Source: a virus
DNA length: 30,374 bases
Virus record (IMG/VR): IMGVR_UViG_3300042546_000752
Coordinates: 1 to 30,374 of that record
Reading direction: 5' to 3' (one strand)
The notes beneath the pieces were generated by a model. That model had not been told where the DNA came from. It saw only the letters and a list, made by a program, of their open reading frames with translations, and ran no database searches. Positions 21,054-28,191 of this stretch are shown here, one piece after another (positions within the stretch are counted from its first letter, which is position 1; every line of letters begins with the position of its first letter). Both the position numbers and the translations under genes were made by a program.

Positions 21054-21867
21054 ATTTAAATTTACCGACATCTAGTATATCAGATTTGTGCACTTCAACG
21101 TAACCTTTTTTACCAGAGACTTTGATTGCCCGCCCTCTAGTTTTGTGCGTTGTGTTTGCTGCAATCAACAACACTATTGCCAACGGATCAAATACAAACA
21201 CAAGCAATATTATAACCCATCGCACAGCAGAATCAAAATGATTTTCAGCCTCTTTACCATATATCAACTCAGCGATATACTTTAGAGGACCAATTTCAAC
21301 TTCTTGTTTTTTCTGTTCGGAAAGGAGTTTGTTACGCTCGCTTTTTAATGAAAGAATTTCTTTGTCTATTTCTGATCTATTCATCTCAATCGTTTTTCTT
21401 TCGGAATCTAAACGTCGTTTTTCCTGTAAACCTTTCGTCACACTTCCAAGTTCTATATACTTGACCAAAGTATTATCTATGTTTGTGATTTGCTTGACAT
21501 AAAGATCTCGAGTGAATTCTTTACTTTCAATATTATCGTTTATTGTTTCAATCTGCGCAATTAAATCACTTGTACTTGTAGCCGAACTTTCAATGTGTGC
21601 TCGAGAAAGGTAACCAAATATTCCCATTGAGGTGATGAGCATTAGTATTGCAATTGCGGTCGACATGTACGATCGCATCAAGATAGAGCACTGATCCCAA
21701 TTACGATACAACCAAGAAACTGAAACAAGTTTAGCGACTTCAAGTGCTGCACCCATCATTAAGATGGACCAAAATGCTCCACTGAATATTGCTGTAAGCC
21801 CAATAATTGAGTAGTACGCCGCAACACCTGACAGAAATAGTGCGGTCATTAAAACGATAATTTGCAT
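21052..21867 (-). CDS. Membrane protein with periplasmic or cytoplasmic coiled coil
   Basis: A 271-aa protein with three hydrophobic segments near the N-terminus (about 1-25, 28-45, 68-87), a long charged coiled coil (about 95-200, with LQEKRRLDSERKTIEMNRSE and ILSLKSERNKLLSEQKKQEV), and one more span (about 216-240, WVIILLVFVFDPLAIVLLIA). Coil-bearing membrane proteins like this occur in aquatic T4-like phages without known function. AATAAATA ends 27 nt upstream of the ATG, so late expression is likely. A role in envelope remodelling, superinfection exclusion or lysis timing is possible; none is shown. Confidence 0.74.
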   Translation of the reverse strand: MQIIVLMTALFLSGVAAYYSIIGLTAIFSGAFWSILMMGAALEVAKLVSVSWLYRNWDQCSILMRSYMSTAIAILMLITSMGIFGYLSRAHIESSATSTSDLIAQIETINDNIESKEFTRDLYVKQITNIDNTLVKYIELGSVTKGLQEKRRLDSERKTIEMNRSEIDKEILSLKSERNKLLSEQKKQEVEIGPLKYIAELIYGKEAENHFDSAVRWVIILLVFVFDPLAIVLLIAANTTHKTRGRAIKVSGKKGYVEVHKSDILDVGKFK

Positions 21868-21893
21868 CTAACAGACCGAATAAACAAGTTTAA

Positions 21894-21901
21894 TATTTAT
21901 T
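21894..21901 (-). promoter_or_regulatory. Late-promoter-like box (AATAAATA) before the coiled-coil membrane protein
   Basis: AATAAATA overlaps the end of the 91-aa gene and ends 27 nt before the ATG at 21867, the same distance as at the Dps-like gene. Confidence 0.62.
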
Positions 21902-22172
21902 CAACGACTTTCCTGCTAGACATTGCCTTCCATTTTCTGGATACGGCTCGATCTTCTTCCGCTTGTATTTCGGTTTTCTCTATTCTCTTGCGTGGATACC
22001 CGTCCAAAAGAGTTTTATCTTTTAAACTTTTTGGGACTTGATTGCAATAAAAGACGCCATTGGACATGGTCCAGGTATCTTTTCCTACCTTAAGATACCA
22101 TCCCATAAACTCTTTTATCTCAACATCATTTCTCACGAAATGATCTTTGAGTTCAGCAAGCGAATTCATCAT
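21897..22172 (-). CDS. Small hypothetical protein, 91 aa
   Basis: A soluble, charged protein (NSLAELKDHFVRNDVEIKEF, then MGWYLKVGKDTWTMSNGVFY). There are two ATGs in tandem (22172 and 22169); GGTGA precedes them, and the first overlaps the stop of the 68-aa gene. The C-terminus is Lys/Arg-rich (SRKWKAMSSRKVVE). Its last codons contain the AATAAATA box for the next gene. I recognise no family. Confidence 0.62.
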   Translation of the reverse strand: MMNSLAELKDHFVRNDVEIKEFMGWYLKVGKDTWTMSNGVFYCNQVPKSLKDKTLLDGYPRKRIEKTEIQAEEDRAVSRKWKAMSSRKVVE

Positions 22173-22375
22173 TCACCATCAGACGAATCGCGATTTTCAG
22201 AAGTGTTGCGCTTCAACTTAAATCCAACATGACTTGCGTGAGCAGCAATCATTGCTCTACGAAGATCACCGCGCTCATGTGCGTTTTTCACCCACCCATA
22301 TGTTTCAGCCATAGCAAGCGAACGCTTGATGCTGCGTGGAAGTTTAGCATTAAAGAAATCACTACGATTAGCCAT
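22169..22375 (-). CDS. Conserved small T4-like phage protein, 68 aa
   Basis: A basic helical protein: MANRSDFFNAKLPRSIKRSL and GWVKNAHERGDLRRAMIAAH. Sequences beginning MANRSDFF..KLPR recur in aquatic T4-like phages as conserved hypotheticals. It overlaps the methyltransferase stop by 8 nt and shares an identical 16-nt leader (AAAGGTGAACTAAATG) with the Sm-like gene. The role is unknown. Confidence 0.7.
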   Translation of the reverse strand: MANRSDFFNAKLPRSIKRSLAMAETYGWVKNAHERGDLRRAMIAAHASHVGFKLKRNTSENRDSSDGE

Positions 22376-22994
22376 TTAGTTCACCTTTGTCTATTACCAT
22401 TAGGGTACTATCTTTCTTTTTATCTTTCTCTCTGAGGTCAAAAACCTTAATACATTTTTGCATCTCAGGTGGAACAATTGATGAAAGTTGATATAACCAA
22501 CTGTATTCATCAATGTCTTCAATACACATCATACCATTTTCTGAGAGTTTAGGCAAGTAATATTGAATTGCCAGTTTTATCGACTCGAGTGTATGTGGAC
22601 CATCATCTATGATTAAATCAAAAAAGTCATCTTTAAAAAGGTTTGATGTTTGCTCGGTGTATGCGTCTGCAATTATCTGTACAATTCTAGATTGATTGTC
22701 GAGAGCAGCACAGTGCTTAATATCGATACCAACAATATTTGCTTCTGGGAAGTAATCGCGCCATAGTAGGTGGGACCCACCATTCCAAATGCCAATCTCT
22801 AAAACATTTTTTGTCAATCTAATACGTTTAAATAACTCTCCGTATACAGATTCAACATAAGAATGTTTAACTTCAATCCATTTAGCAATTGTATTGTTTG
22901 TACTAAATTTGTCTGTGTCGTACAAATTGGTTTTACATAATTCCAGCAATTCAGTAGCCATATTTTTCTTTTCTAATAAGGATGATAGTAACAT
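22368..22994 (-). CDS. SAM-dependent methyltransferase (TylF/CmcI-like)
   Basis: A 208-aa class I methyltransferase. VLEIGIWNGGSHLLWRDYF (about 65-83) is motif I, followed by NIVGIDI and a conserved acidic FDLIIDDGPHTLESIK. MMCIEDIDEYSWL follows. The D-D-G-x-H pattern is that of sugar O-methyltransferases of the CmcI/TylF group. The ATG at 22994 follows the previous stop immediately; an internal ATG at 22961 (MATELLEL) is an alternative start. It lies downstream of four glycosyltransferase-like genes, so methylation of a phage-made glycan is plausible. The substrate is not determined by sequence. Confidence 0.8.
   Translation of the reverse strand: MLLSSLLEKKNMATELLELCKTNLYDTDKFSTNNTIAKWIEVKHSYVESVYGELFKRIRLTKNVLEIGIWNGGSHLLWRDYFPEANIVGIDIKHCAALDNQSRIVQIIADAYTEQTSNLFKDDFFDLIIDDGPHTLESIKLAIQYYLPKLSENGMMCIEDIDEYSWLYQLSSIVPPEMQKCIKVFDLREKDKKKDSTLMVIDKGELNG
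22373..22388 (-). repeat. Identical 16-nt start leader, copy 2 (68-aa gene)
   Basis: Same AAAGGTGAACTAAATG as at 21038-21053, 1.3 kb away, covering the Shine-Dalgarno through the ATG. Confidence 0.7.
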
Positions 22995-23714
22995 TTATGC
23001 GTTTAATGCTTTTTCACATCTAGCCCAAAACATCTCTTGATTGCCTGGGTGTGCGATTTGAAAATTATGATAGTACATATCGCCGAATTCTTGGTTACCA
23101 AATGTAGTACCAATTCCATAAACTGGCATATCGTCTTTCAATGCCCAGAAAGGTCGCTGATCTTCTTCCCAACCATATTTGTGTGGCGCTTTATCGAAAG
23201 ATACAGGGAGAATAAGTTCCACTGGAACATTCTTGGCTTCAGCAGCCCAAGTATATTCTTCAGCAACATCAGATCTTTCTGTTTCTAATGCAGGAGGTTT
23301 ACCGATGTTGATGTATGTTTCTTTTGAAAGAGCAATTGCCGAAGGTGCTGCAAAAAGATGTTGATCGTTTTTTATATGATTTGAACGTTGAACGTTTCCT
23401 ATCACTTTACCGTTTGATGCTTGCTCAATATAGTATTCAATTGCCTTTTCGCTTAATGGAATACAATCAATGTCGAGAATTAATACCACATCGTGATCCA
23501 ATTCTTGCTTAACTCCCGATTCTTTCATGTATTCTGGTCCTGCGCCATTTACAGTCCAGAAGTAATCTATGAATTGAGCGTGGCTTGGCATGCCTTTAAC
23601 TTGATAGAATGGGATTTTAGATTTGTTGAATTTATCAACAACTTTCTTTTGCATCTCTGGGGTTTTGTCTAAAATATTTCCCATAAAATAAGTAACAATA
23701 CATGGATTTTTCAT
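22995..23714 (-). CDS. Glycosyltransferase-like protein (GT-A type), paralogue A
   Basis: A 239-aa protein. The segment DVVLILDIDCIPLSEKAIEY (residues 75-94) contains D81-x-D83, the metal-nucleotide motif of GT-A glycosyltransferases, after a beta strand. The region after it (GNVQRSNHIKNDQHLFAAPS, then AIALSKETY) and the end (QEMFWARCEKAL) resemble the neighbouring 201-aa protein, so the two are paralogues. It overlaps the upstream 282-aa gene by ATGA. The sugar transferred is unknown. Confidence 0.7.
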   Translation of the reverse strand: MKNPCIVTYFMGNILDKTPEMQKKVVDKFNKSKIPFYQVKGMPSHAQFIDYFWTVNGAGPEYMKESGVKQELDHDVVLILDIDCIPLSEKAIEYYIEQASNGKVIGNVQRSNHIKNDQHLFAAPSAIALSKETYINIGKPPALETERSDVAEEYTWAAEAKNVPVELILPVSFDKAPHKYGWEEDQRPFWALKDDMPVYGIGTTFGNQEFGDMYYHNFQIAHPGNQEMFWARCEKALNA

Positions 23715-24559
23715 TTTGCACTCTCTAAGTTTTGTATTTCAGTAAAAAGATCGACAGCCAATTGATCGTAGAAACGTTTATGCGCTTCAAGTTTAGCATC
23801 ATCTGTGCGATGATGAATTCCACGATCGGCTTGGTGGTCGGACGAAGTTAGCCTTCTTTGTATATTCTTTTTTCGATCGAAAAATGATTTTGTATACGGC
23901 AACAAATTCATATGACATATTGCCAATTGATCTGTAGCGCGAGTCAAATCCCAAAAATGCCTTCCGACTGAATATATTGAAGTTCCCAAATAATCGACAT
24001 TATAGTTATGAATACTTCTCATCCAACGAGTATTCAAAACAATGTTAGGAGGGTTTTGTTGTTTCCATAATTCAAAAGATTTACCACGATGTGGATGAGG
24101 ATAATCGTTTTTATAATGTACGCCATGATGGCGTTGTTCCAGCAATGGTAAATTTGGATCGGGTTCAACGTTTTCGTTTTGAACTGAATCGACCATCAGA
24201 TGACAAGGAATTAAAACCTGTCTATTGAACTTGATGTTATCTAAGAATGATAGGTTTCCAATTAAAAATTCTGTCGGATTTAATGTTGTAACCCAACTTC
24301 CAGGAAACTCTTCAAACAAGTCTTTTTCAACTTTTGATAAAACAACATCCCAGAGAAAGTTGCTCACTTCTTTCTGAGTTACTTTGTAGTATCTCCAATG
24401 TGGGACATGCTTTTTATAAAGTTCGTAAGTGTTATCTTCTGAATTATCTTGCCAATTGAAGTCTACGATAACGCCAAAGTCGAATTTCTTTGCGCTATGT
24501 GGAAGCCACCACTGAAGGAGATAGTGTTCCGTATCAGTGCTTAATACTACGATCTTCAT
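23711..24559 (-). CDS. Glycosyltransferase-like protein, 282 aa (GT2/GT92-like)
   Basis: A 282-aa protein that opens with VVLSTDTEHYLLQWWLPHSA and KFDFGVIVDFNWQDNSEDNT, the pattern of the GT92/Glyco_tranf_2_4-like group in which an aspartate-rich strand precedes ELYKKHVPHW. WVTTLNPTEFLI occupies the position of the acidic metal motif. The C-terminal half is rich in His and Arg. It is coupled to both neighbours by overlaps. No closer family or acceptor can be named. Confidence 0.68.
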   Translation of the reverse strand: MKIVVLSTDTEHYLLQWWLPHSAKKFDFGVIVDFNWQDNSEDNTYELYKKHVPHWRYYKVTQKEVSNFLWDVVLSKVEKDLFEEFPGSWVTTLNPTEFLIGNLSFLDNIKFNRQVLIPCHLMVDSVQNENVEPDPNLPLLEQRHHGVHYKNDYPHPHRGKSFELWKQQNPPNIVLNTRWMRSIHNYNVDYLGTSIYSVGRHFWDLTRATDQLAICHMNLLPYTKSFFDRKKNIQRRLTSSDHQADRGIHHRTDDAKLEAHKRFYDQLAVDLFTEIQNLESAK

Positions 24560-25139
24560 AGATTCCTCTGACTAACAATTCTTCGCATTTGTTCCAATAC
24601 TTTTGTTCTTGGTTTTCTCCACCTGCTTGCCAAAACAATTCTTTATCGCCATGGCAATATGTTTTGCAATTATCTGAATCAACGTTACTAATTCTCAGTG
24701 TCAACACAGGAACATTATTTTTTCTTGCAGTAGAGAACAGATCTCTCATGTTTGGTGTTTTGAGTTTGTTGTATGTTTCTCTGCTCATTGCAATACCATC
24801 ATATAATGATAAGTTTACAATCTTACCTTCCTGAGCATTTTGAATCATAAAGTCTATTGATTCAACATTCAATGGCACGACATTACAATTTAAGAAAAGA
24901 ATTACTTCCGCATTCACCGATCCCTTGGAAGTTTCCTTTATTTTATCAACCATGTTTGCAGGAAAATCTTTTGGTATACAGTTGTTCATGACCCACATGA
25001 AATTTTGAAATTCAAGCGGTGGCATGTCACTACCAAAACCCAGTCTTGGGTATTGATTCACATTGTATTTCTCATACATTTCTCTCTGGAACTCAATAGT
25101 TTTACCCTTTGTTCCACCACCATGAAGAGTTACAATCAT
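24534..25139 (-). CDS. Glycosyltransferase-like paralogue B with degenerate DxD
   Basis: A 201-aa protein homologous to the 239-aa one: AEVILFLNCNVVPLNVESID aligns with DVVLILDIDCIPLSEKAIEY, but D-x-D is N84-C-N86. Both have an [IA]AxSxETY block and both end with F/Y-W-x-[KR]-C-E. The protein is shorter and keeps the frame intact. I start at ATG 25137-25139, which is preceded by GTGAGAGT; a GTG at 25163 lies inside the upstream gene. Loss of DxD suggests altered or lost metal dependence, or a non-catalytic subunit. It overlaps the 282-aa gene start by 26 nt. Confidence 0.65.
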   Translation of the reverse strand: MIVTLHGGGTKGKTIEFQREMYEKYNVNQYPRLGFGSDMPPLEFQNFMWVMNNCIPKDFPANMVDKIKETSKGSVNAEVILFLNCNVVPLNVESIDFMIQNAQEGKIVNLSLYDGIAMSRETYNKLKTPNMRDLFSTARKNNVPVLTLRISNVDSDNCKTYCHGDKELFWQAGGENQEQKYWNKCEELLVRGIYEDRSIKH

Positions 25140-25150
25140 ACTCTCACGAC

Positions 25151-25915
25151 TTACCGTTTCCACGGCAAAACTCCATTATATCTTCTTGTCATTATATCGT
25201 TACCGTTTAAAAAGAAATCTGCTTGAACAGACAATCCTGTATTACCCACTCGATATTTTACCGTATAATCGAGGGTTCCGTCAAACTTTAATTTGTTGTT
25301 TGGATGCATAAGAGTTGACGCCAACACTCGATCAATCTCAGGCTGACCTGGCTCGCGGAATTTACGATACCAAAGAGGAACCATTCCGATGGCTACTTGC
25401 TTCTTTACAAAGTAGCAGTTCACGTCGATGAAAAAGTCGTTAGGATTTAGAACTGACGCCCACTTACCCAGACTCTCGCAATCATCTAAGCAAATAACTT
25501 TACCTTCTTGATCAATGATCTTGCGGAAAGAAAATGCCCAGTCTAGATCTTTTTCCTTAACCAAAGCGACAAGTTTTTCGATATGATTAGGCTCAAGTGC
25601 ATTGTCTTCATCCAAGAAAATGAAGAAGTCACCATTTGCGATAAACGTAGCAGCACCATAAACGCGATGACCATTGTAACGATCGACGCCTGTTGCATAT
25701 GGGAGAACACAAACGTACTCATTACTGAACGAACCACGTTCGGCACCAACTGGGAAATTCAAGTCGTATAGAATTCCATTTGCGGCACCCCATCGTTCTT
25801 GACCATCTACAAATACAAGATGCTCAACGTCTTTATACGTTTGCTCGCGAACTGACTTAATGCATTCAGCGAGATGAGGATTGCCAACGCTTGCTGTGAT
25901 TACACTTACTTTCAT
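25151..25915 (-). CDS. Family 2 glycosyltransferase
   Basis: A 254-aa GT2 enzyme, a GT-A fold transferring sugar from a nucleotide donor. KVSVITASVGNPHLAECIKS starts the Rossmann half, with SVREQTYKDVEHLVFVDG next. GDFFIFLDEDNALEPNHIEK contains D102-E-D104, the DxD metal site, and YRKFREPGQPEIDRVLA lies in the acceptor half. Full-length and undamaged. The ATG overlaps the oxygenase stop by ATGA. It is a candidate consumer of the dTDP-sugar from the rml unit, which I infer only from co-occurrence. Confidence 0.86.
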   Translation of the reverse strand: MKVSVITASVGNPHLAECIKSVREQTYKDVEHLVFVDGQERWGAANGILYDLNFPVGAERGSFSNEYVCVLPYATGVDRYNGHRVYGAATFIANGDFFIFLDEDNALEPNHIEKLVALVKEKDLDWAFSFRKIIDQEGKVICLDDCESLGKWASVLNPNDFFIDVNCYFVKKQVAIGMVPLWYRKFREPGQPEIDRVLASTLMHPNNKLKFDGTLDYTVKYRVGNTGLSVQADFFLNGNDIMTRRYNGVLPWKR

Positions 25916-26664
25916 AATTGACTTCTCTTTTTACAAAATTCCATAATGCTAGGATCATTATACTGATCTTTGTGCGGAGTGAAAAATGCTTTCTTGCGCG
26001 TTTCTGTTTCCAAAGTGATTGGAGTCAAGTAGTATGTCGCCAAACTCATTCTTGCCGTTTGAGGTGGGCAAGTCAATTCATCTGGTAGTCCGTGCCAAGA
26101 GTTATGAGTTGTATCGAACACAACTGCGCGATTAAATTTGTTTTCGTATCGCGCATAACACTCTTTGGGGAGATTTTTTTCGTAGTCGTGCGACCAGAAT
26201 TCTATTCCGCCGCCCCACTCAGATTGCCAATCAGGAGTCATGTAAACAATGACATTGAAGTTTCTGCGCAATGGTAGTTTTGGATGTACAGAATAGTCCT
26301 TATGGATGTTCAGTTTACCACCACGACAGTGCGAATGCATCCCTCCGCCGTGAAGTCCATAGTCAGCATGTATCTCATCAGCGCCAGTAATGACTTGTAA
26401 TTTATCTACAAACTCTTTACTGCAAAGATAGTACAATGCAGAGTAGATGTTTGCTGGAAATTTATCCCAATGCGAACATGCTTTTTTTACTTCAACTGGA
26501 TTATCGTAGGCTACAGTCCAAACATCAGAGTTATGTTTGGGAAATTCTTCTGCAATCTTATTCGCAAGTTTTTCTTCAAAGAAGTTATCAATCACAACAT
26601 GATTGAATGGCTTTGCGTTATTAAACTTCTCAGAAAGTGAGAGAAGATCTAATTCGTTAATCAT
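25912..26664 (-). CDS. 2-oxoglutarate/Fe(II)-dependent dioxygenase
   Basis: A 250-aa prolyl-hydroxylase-like oxygenase. LNIHKDYSVHP provides H121-x-D123, NSWHGLPDE provides the distal H191 and TARMSLATYYLT provides R205 for 2-oxoglutarate, all in family order. FNVIVYMTPDWQSEWGGGIE between them is typical. 2OG oxygenases are common in aquatic T4-like phages. It heads the glycosyltransferase string behind an ACTAAATA box 30 nt upstream, so hydroxylation followed by glycosylation of the same target is a reasonable guess. The target (protein, nucleobase or glycan) is unknown. Confidence 0.88.
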   Translation of the reverse strand: MINELDLLSLSEKFNNAKPFNHVVIDNFFEEKLANKIAEEFPKHNSDVWTVAYDNPVEVKKACSHWDKFPANIYSALYYLCSKEFVDKLQVITGADEIHADYGLHGGGMHSHCRGGKLNIHKDYSVHPKLPLRRNFNVIVYMTPDWQSEWGGGIEFWSHDYEKNLPKECYARYENKFNRAVVFDTTHNSWHGLPDELTCPPQTARMSLATYYLTPITLETETRKKAFFTPHKDQYNDPSIMEFCKKRSQL

Positions 26665-26693
26665 AAAGAACCCATCAGTGACATGGTATCATA

Positions 26694-26701
26694 TATTTAG
26701 T
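26694..26701 (-). promoter_or_regulatory. Late-promoter-like box (ACTAAATA) before the 2OG oxygenase
   Basis: Same octamer as before the ligase-like gene, in the 39-nt gap after the 87-aa gene and 30 nt before the ATG at 26664. It probably heads the modification island. Confidence 0.6.
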
Positions 26702-26703
26702 CG

Positions 26704-26967
26704 TCACTCAAAAACGACTCGCAGGATTCCTGCAAATAATATAACACCAATCACGCCATTCAGAATCATCAACGCGCGATCATTCCATTTAAAACCAACA
26801 AAGAACCAACCAACAGCCCCAATCCAACTACAAACCAAATCTATCCATTGAAATTGCGTCAAGCCGCTTGCTCGTATAGTAATGCCAATCAATGTAATGA
26901 TACTGGCTGTCCATTTAACATACCACGTGATATCATACTTGGGTGTTACTGATTTAAGTGTGCTCAT
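26704..26967 (-). CDS. Small membrane protein (DUF6552-like)
   Basis: An 87-aa protein with hydrophobic segments at about 17-33 (WTASIITLIGITIRASG), 41-57 and 64-84. The stretch VGWFFVGFKWNDRALMILNG recalls the small phage family I know as DUF6552. I start at ATG 26965-26967, preceded by AAGGAAG; a TTG at 26976 is unlikely. The ATG overlaps the DUF1289 stop by ATGA. The role is unknown. Confidence 0.7.
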   Translation of the reverse strand: MSTLKSVTPKYDITWYVKWTASIITLIGITIRASGLTQFQWIDLVCSWIGAVGWFFVGFKWNDRALMILNGVIGVILFAGILRVVFE

Positions 26968-27146
26968 CTTCGACAACTTCCTTTGTTGGCTTTTCGTTCA
27001 CGATCTTCGCATTCTCTTACGACAGACTTCTTCTCATCGTGAGACATTTTAGTCCATTGTGCAATTTCTTGGAGTGTGCGAAAACACCCGAGGCAGAAAC
27101 CGCTTCGGGTGTTCATTTTGCATATTCCCTTACATGGACTTCTCAT
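26964..27146 (-). CDS. DUF1289 family protein
   Basis: A 60-aa protein: RSPCKGICKMNTRSGFCLGC followed by RTLQEIAQWTKMSHDEKK. This is the DUF1289 signature (SPC..vC......C.GC.RT..EI..W), a small Cys-rich protein widespread in proteobacteria. The four Cys (C5, C9, C18, C21) could bind a metal or cluster. A stop/start TAATG and an ATGA couple it to both neighbours. Likely host-derived, it is one clue to a proteobacterial host. The function of the family is not known. Confidence 0.9.
   Translation of the reverse strand: MRSPCKGICKMNTRSGFCLGCFRTLQEIAQWTKMSHDEKKSVVRECEDRERKANKGSCRR
27083..27113 (-). other. Strong hairpin inside the DUF1289 coding sequence
   Basis: AACACCCGA (27083-27091) and TCGGGTGTT (27105-27113) form a perfect 9-bp stem, extendable by GGC/GCT with one G-U pair to 12 bp, leaving a 7-nt loop. 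On the minus-strand RNA it lies early in the DUF1289 gene and is followed by UUUUCG after the stem's last U pairs begin. It could act as an attenuator or processing site. Confidence 0.5.
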
Positions 27147-27355
27147 TACAATTTAAATTTTTCCTCAACAGTAAACTTGTCAACATAAAAACTATATGTC
27201 AACCAAGCAAACCAACCAACCAGCGAAACAAGCATGAGAATCACACCAAGTTTCGGACCAAGAAGATCGAGGAGAAAATAAAATGCAACACCACCAGCAG
27301 TAAATGCCGCAAGTGTTTTAGCAGTTTCAATCATAGCCTTTGAACGAATACTCAT
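27146..27355 (-). CDS. Small two-TM membrane protein
   Basis: A 69-aa protein with hydrophobic segments at about 11-31 (TLAAFTAGGVAFYFLLDLLG) and 34-56 (GVILMLVSLVGWFAWLTYSF). A short charged end (DKFTVEEKFKL) follows. TAGGAG precedes the ATG. TAATG couples it to the DUF1289 gene. No family recognised; inner-membrane location is expected. Confidence 0.68.
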   Translation of the reverse strand: MSIRSKAMIETAKTLAAFTAGGVAFYFLLDLLGPKLGVILMLVSLVGWFAWLTYSFYVDKFTVEEKFKL

Positions 27356-27370
27356 AAAAAATCTCCTATG

Positions 27371-27691
27371 TTAGCCTCGCCGCATGCGAGAGATATCTTT
27401 CATTTGCTCTTCGTCGATTACAGGCACTGCGTTCGACTTGTGCATCGTAGCAATACCCTTCACCAAAGTGCCTGTATACATCAGGCTCTCTCTTTTTTCT
27501 GTAAAGACTTTATCGGACTTCAGCGACTGAATGCTGCGAGCAGCATCAGCCCCAACTCGTGAACCATATTCAAGGCGCGGAAGTTTCTCTACTCCGAGAA
27601 TTGCCGCGCTCCTGTTATACTTCTTCGCAATCACACCTTTTGGCTTGCGTTTCTTTTTGGGTTTGAAACGCGCAGCGCAATAAATCATCAT
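27371..27691 (-). CDS. Conserved phage protein, 106 aa
   Basis: A basic N-terminus (RFKPKKKRKPKGVIAKKYNR) and a C-terminal half (YTGTLVKGIATMHKSNAVPV, then MKDISRMRRG) that I recognise as a widely shared phage hypothetical family, found in T7-like and T4-like aquatic phages. Two tandem ATGs (27691, 27688); the first overlaps the preceding stop by ATGA. DNA or RNA contact is possible from the charge; the function is unknown. Confidence 0.76.
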   Translation of the reverse strand: MMIYCAARFKPKKKRKPKGVIAKKYNRSAAILGVEKLPRLEYGSRVGADAARSIQSLKSDKVFTEKRESLMYTGTLVKGIATMHKSNAVPVIDEEQMKDISRMRRG

Positions 27692-27876
27692 ACAGGATAC
27701 TTCTCTACATGACCACTATAGAATCGCGAAACATCATTAATCTTTGCGAGCATCTCGTGTGGCACAGGCATATCATGAATTGAACTTAATGCAATCATTT
27801 CGTTTGCAAACTTTCGCAGTACACGAATCTCTTCCATTGTACCACGAGGCATAACCTCAAAGTCACCATTACTCAT
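27688..27876 (-). CDS. Small conserved phage protein, 62 aa
   Basis: SNGDFEVMPRGTMEEIRVLR and a following helical segment resemble a short conserved protein of aquatic phages. Soluble and helical, with no catalytic motif. ATGA overlaps link it to both neighbours in the tight operon. Confidence 0.68.
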   Translation of the reverse strand: MSNGDFEVMPRGTMEEIRVLRKFANEMIALSSIHDMPVPHEMLAKINDVSRFYSGHVEKYPV

Positions 27877-28094
27877 ACTTTCTCCACAAGTTTAGAAAGA
27901 GTGTATTCAGCAATCTTGAAACGAATCATCGTCGGAATATCAGTAAAGGGGTCTTCCAAGAAATATGAACAACCATTCACCCAACTATTATATTTCACAA
28001 ACCTTGCAAAATCAAGCATATGTTTGCGATTGCTCGCATCAAACGGAACTCTTGTCCTTGGTGCAAGAATAGAACGGCGATATTCACTTATCAT
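27873..28094 (-). CDS. Small conserved phage protein, 73 aa
   Basis: FDASNRKHMLDFARFVKYNS followed by W-x(6)-FLEDPFTDIPTMIRFKI is a pattern I recall from short early proteins of aquatic T7- and T4-like phages. The start overlaps the end of the 35-aa membrane gene by 11 nt. Its stop region overlaps the 62-aa gene by ATGA. The function is unknown. Confidence 0.7.
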   Translation of the reverse strand: MISEYRRSILAPRTRVPFDASNRKHMLDFARFVKYNSWVNGCSYFLEDPFTDIPTMIRFKIAEYTLSKLVEKV

Positions 28095-28191
28095 AATAAT
28101 ATCTTCCCTTTCGTTTTGCAGGAATACAGACTAGTATACCTGAAATCAATCCGCAAAGAAAGCAAATGACACCGAACCAATGCGCATCCAT
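28084..28191 (-). CDS. Tiny single-TM protein, 35 aa
   Basis: ATG at 28189-28191 in a TGATG overlap with the stop of the 76-aa gene. The product has one hydrophobic span (WFGVICFLCGLISGILVCIP, residues 4-23) followed by a basic tail (AKRKGRYYYDK), a positive-inside single-span arrangement. The stop lies 11 nt inside the next gene. It fills the only gap in an otherwise gapless operon, which supports it as real. The function is unknown. Confidence 0.6.
   Translation of the reverse strand: MDAHWFGVICFLCGLISGILVCIPAKRKGRYYYDK

Noticed and set aside
21053-21060. TTTAAATA before the Sm-like gene as a late promoter
   Set aside because: It is only 13 nt from the ATG, too close to leave a leader with the AAGGTG ribosome-binding site.
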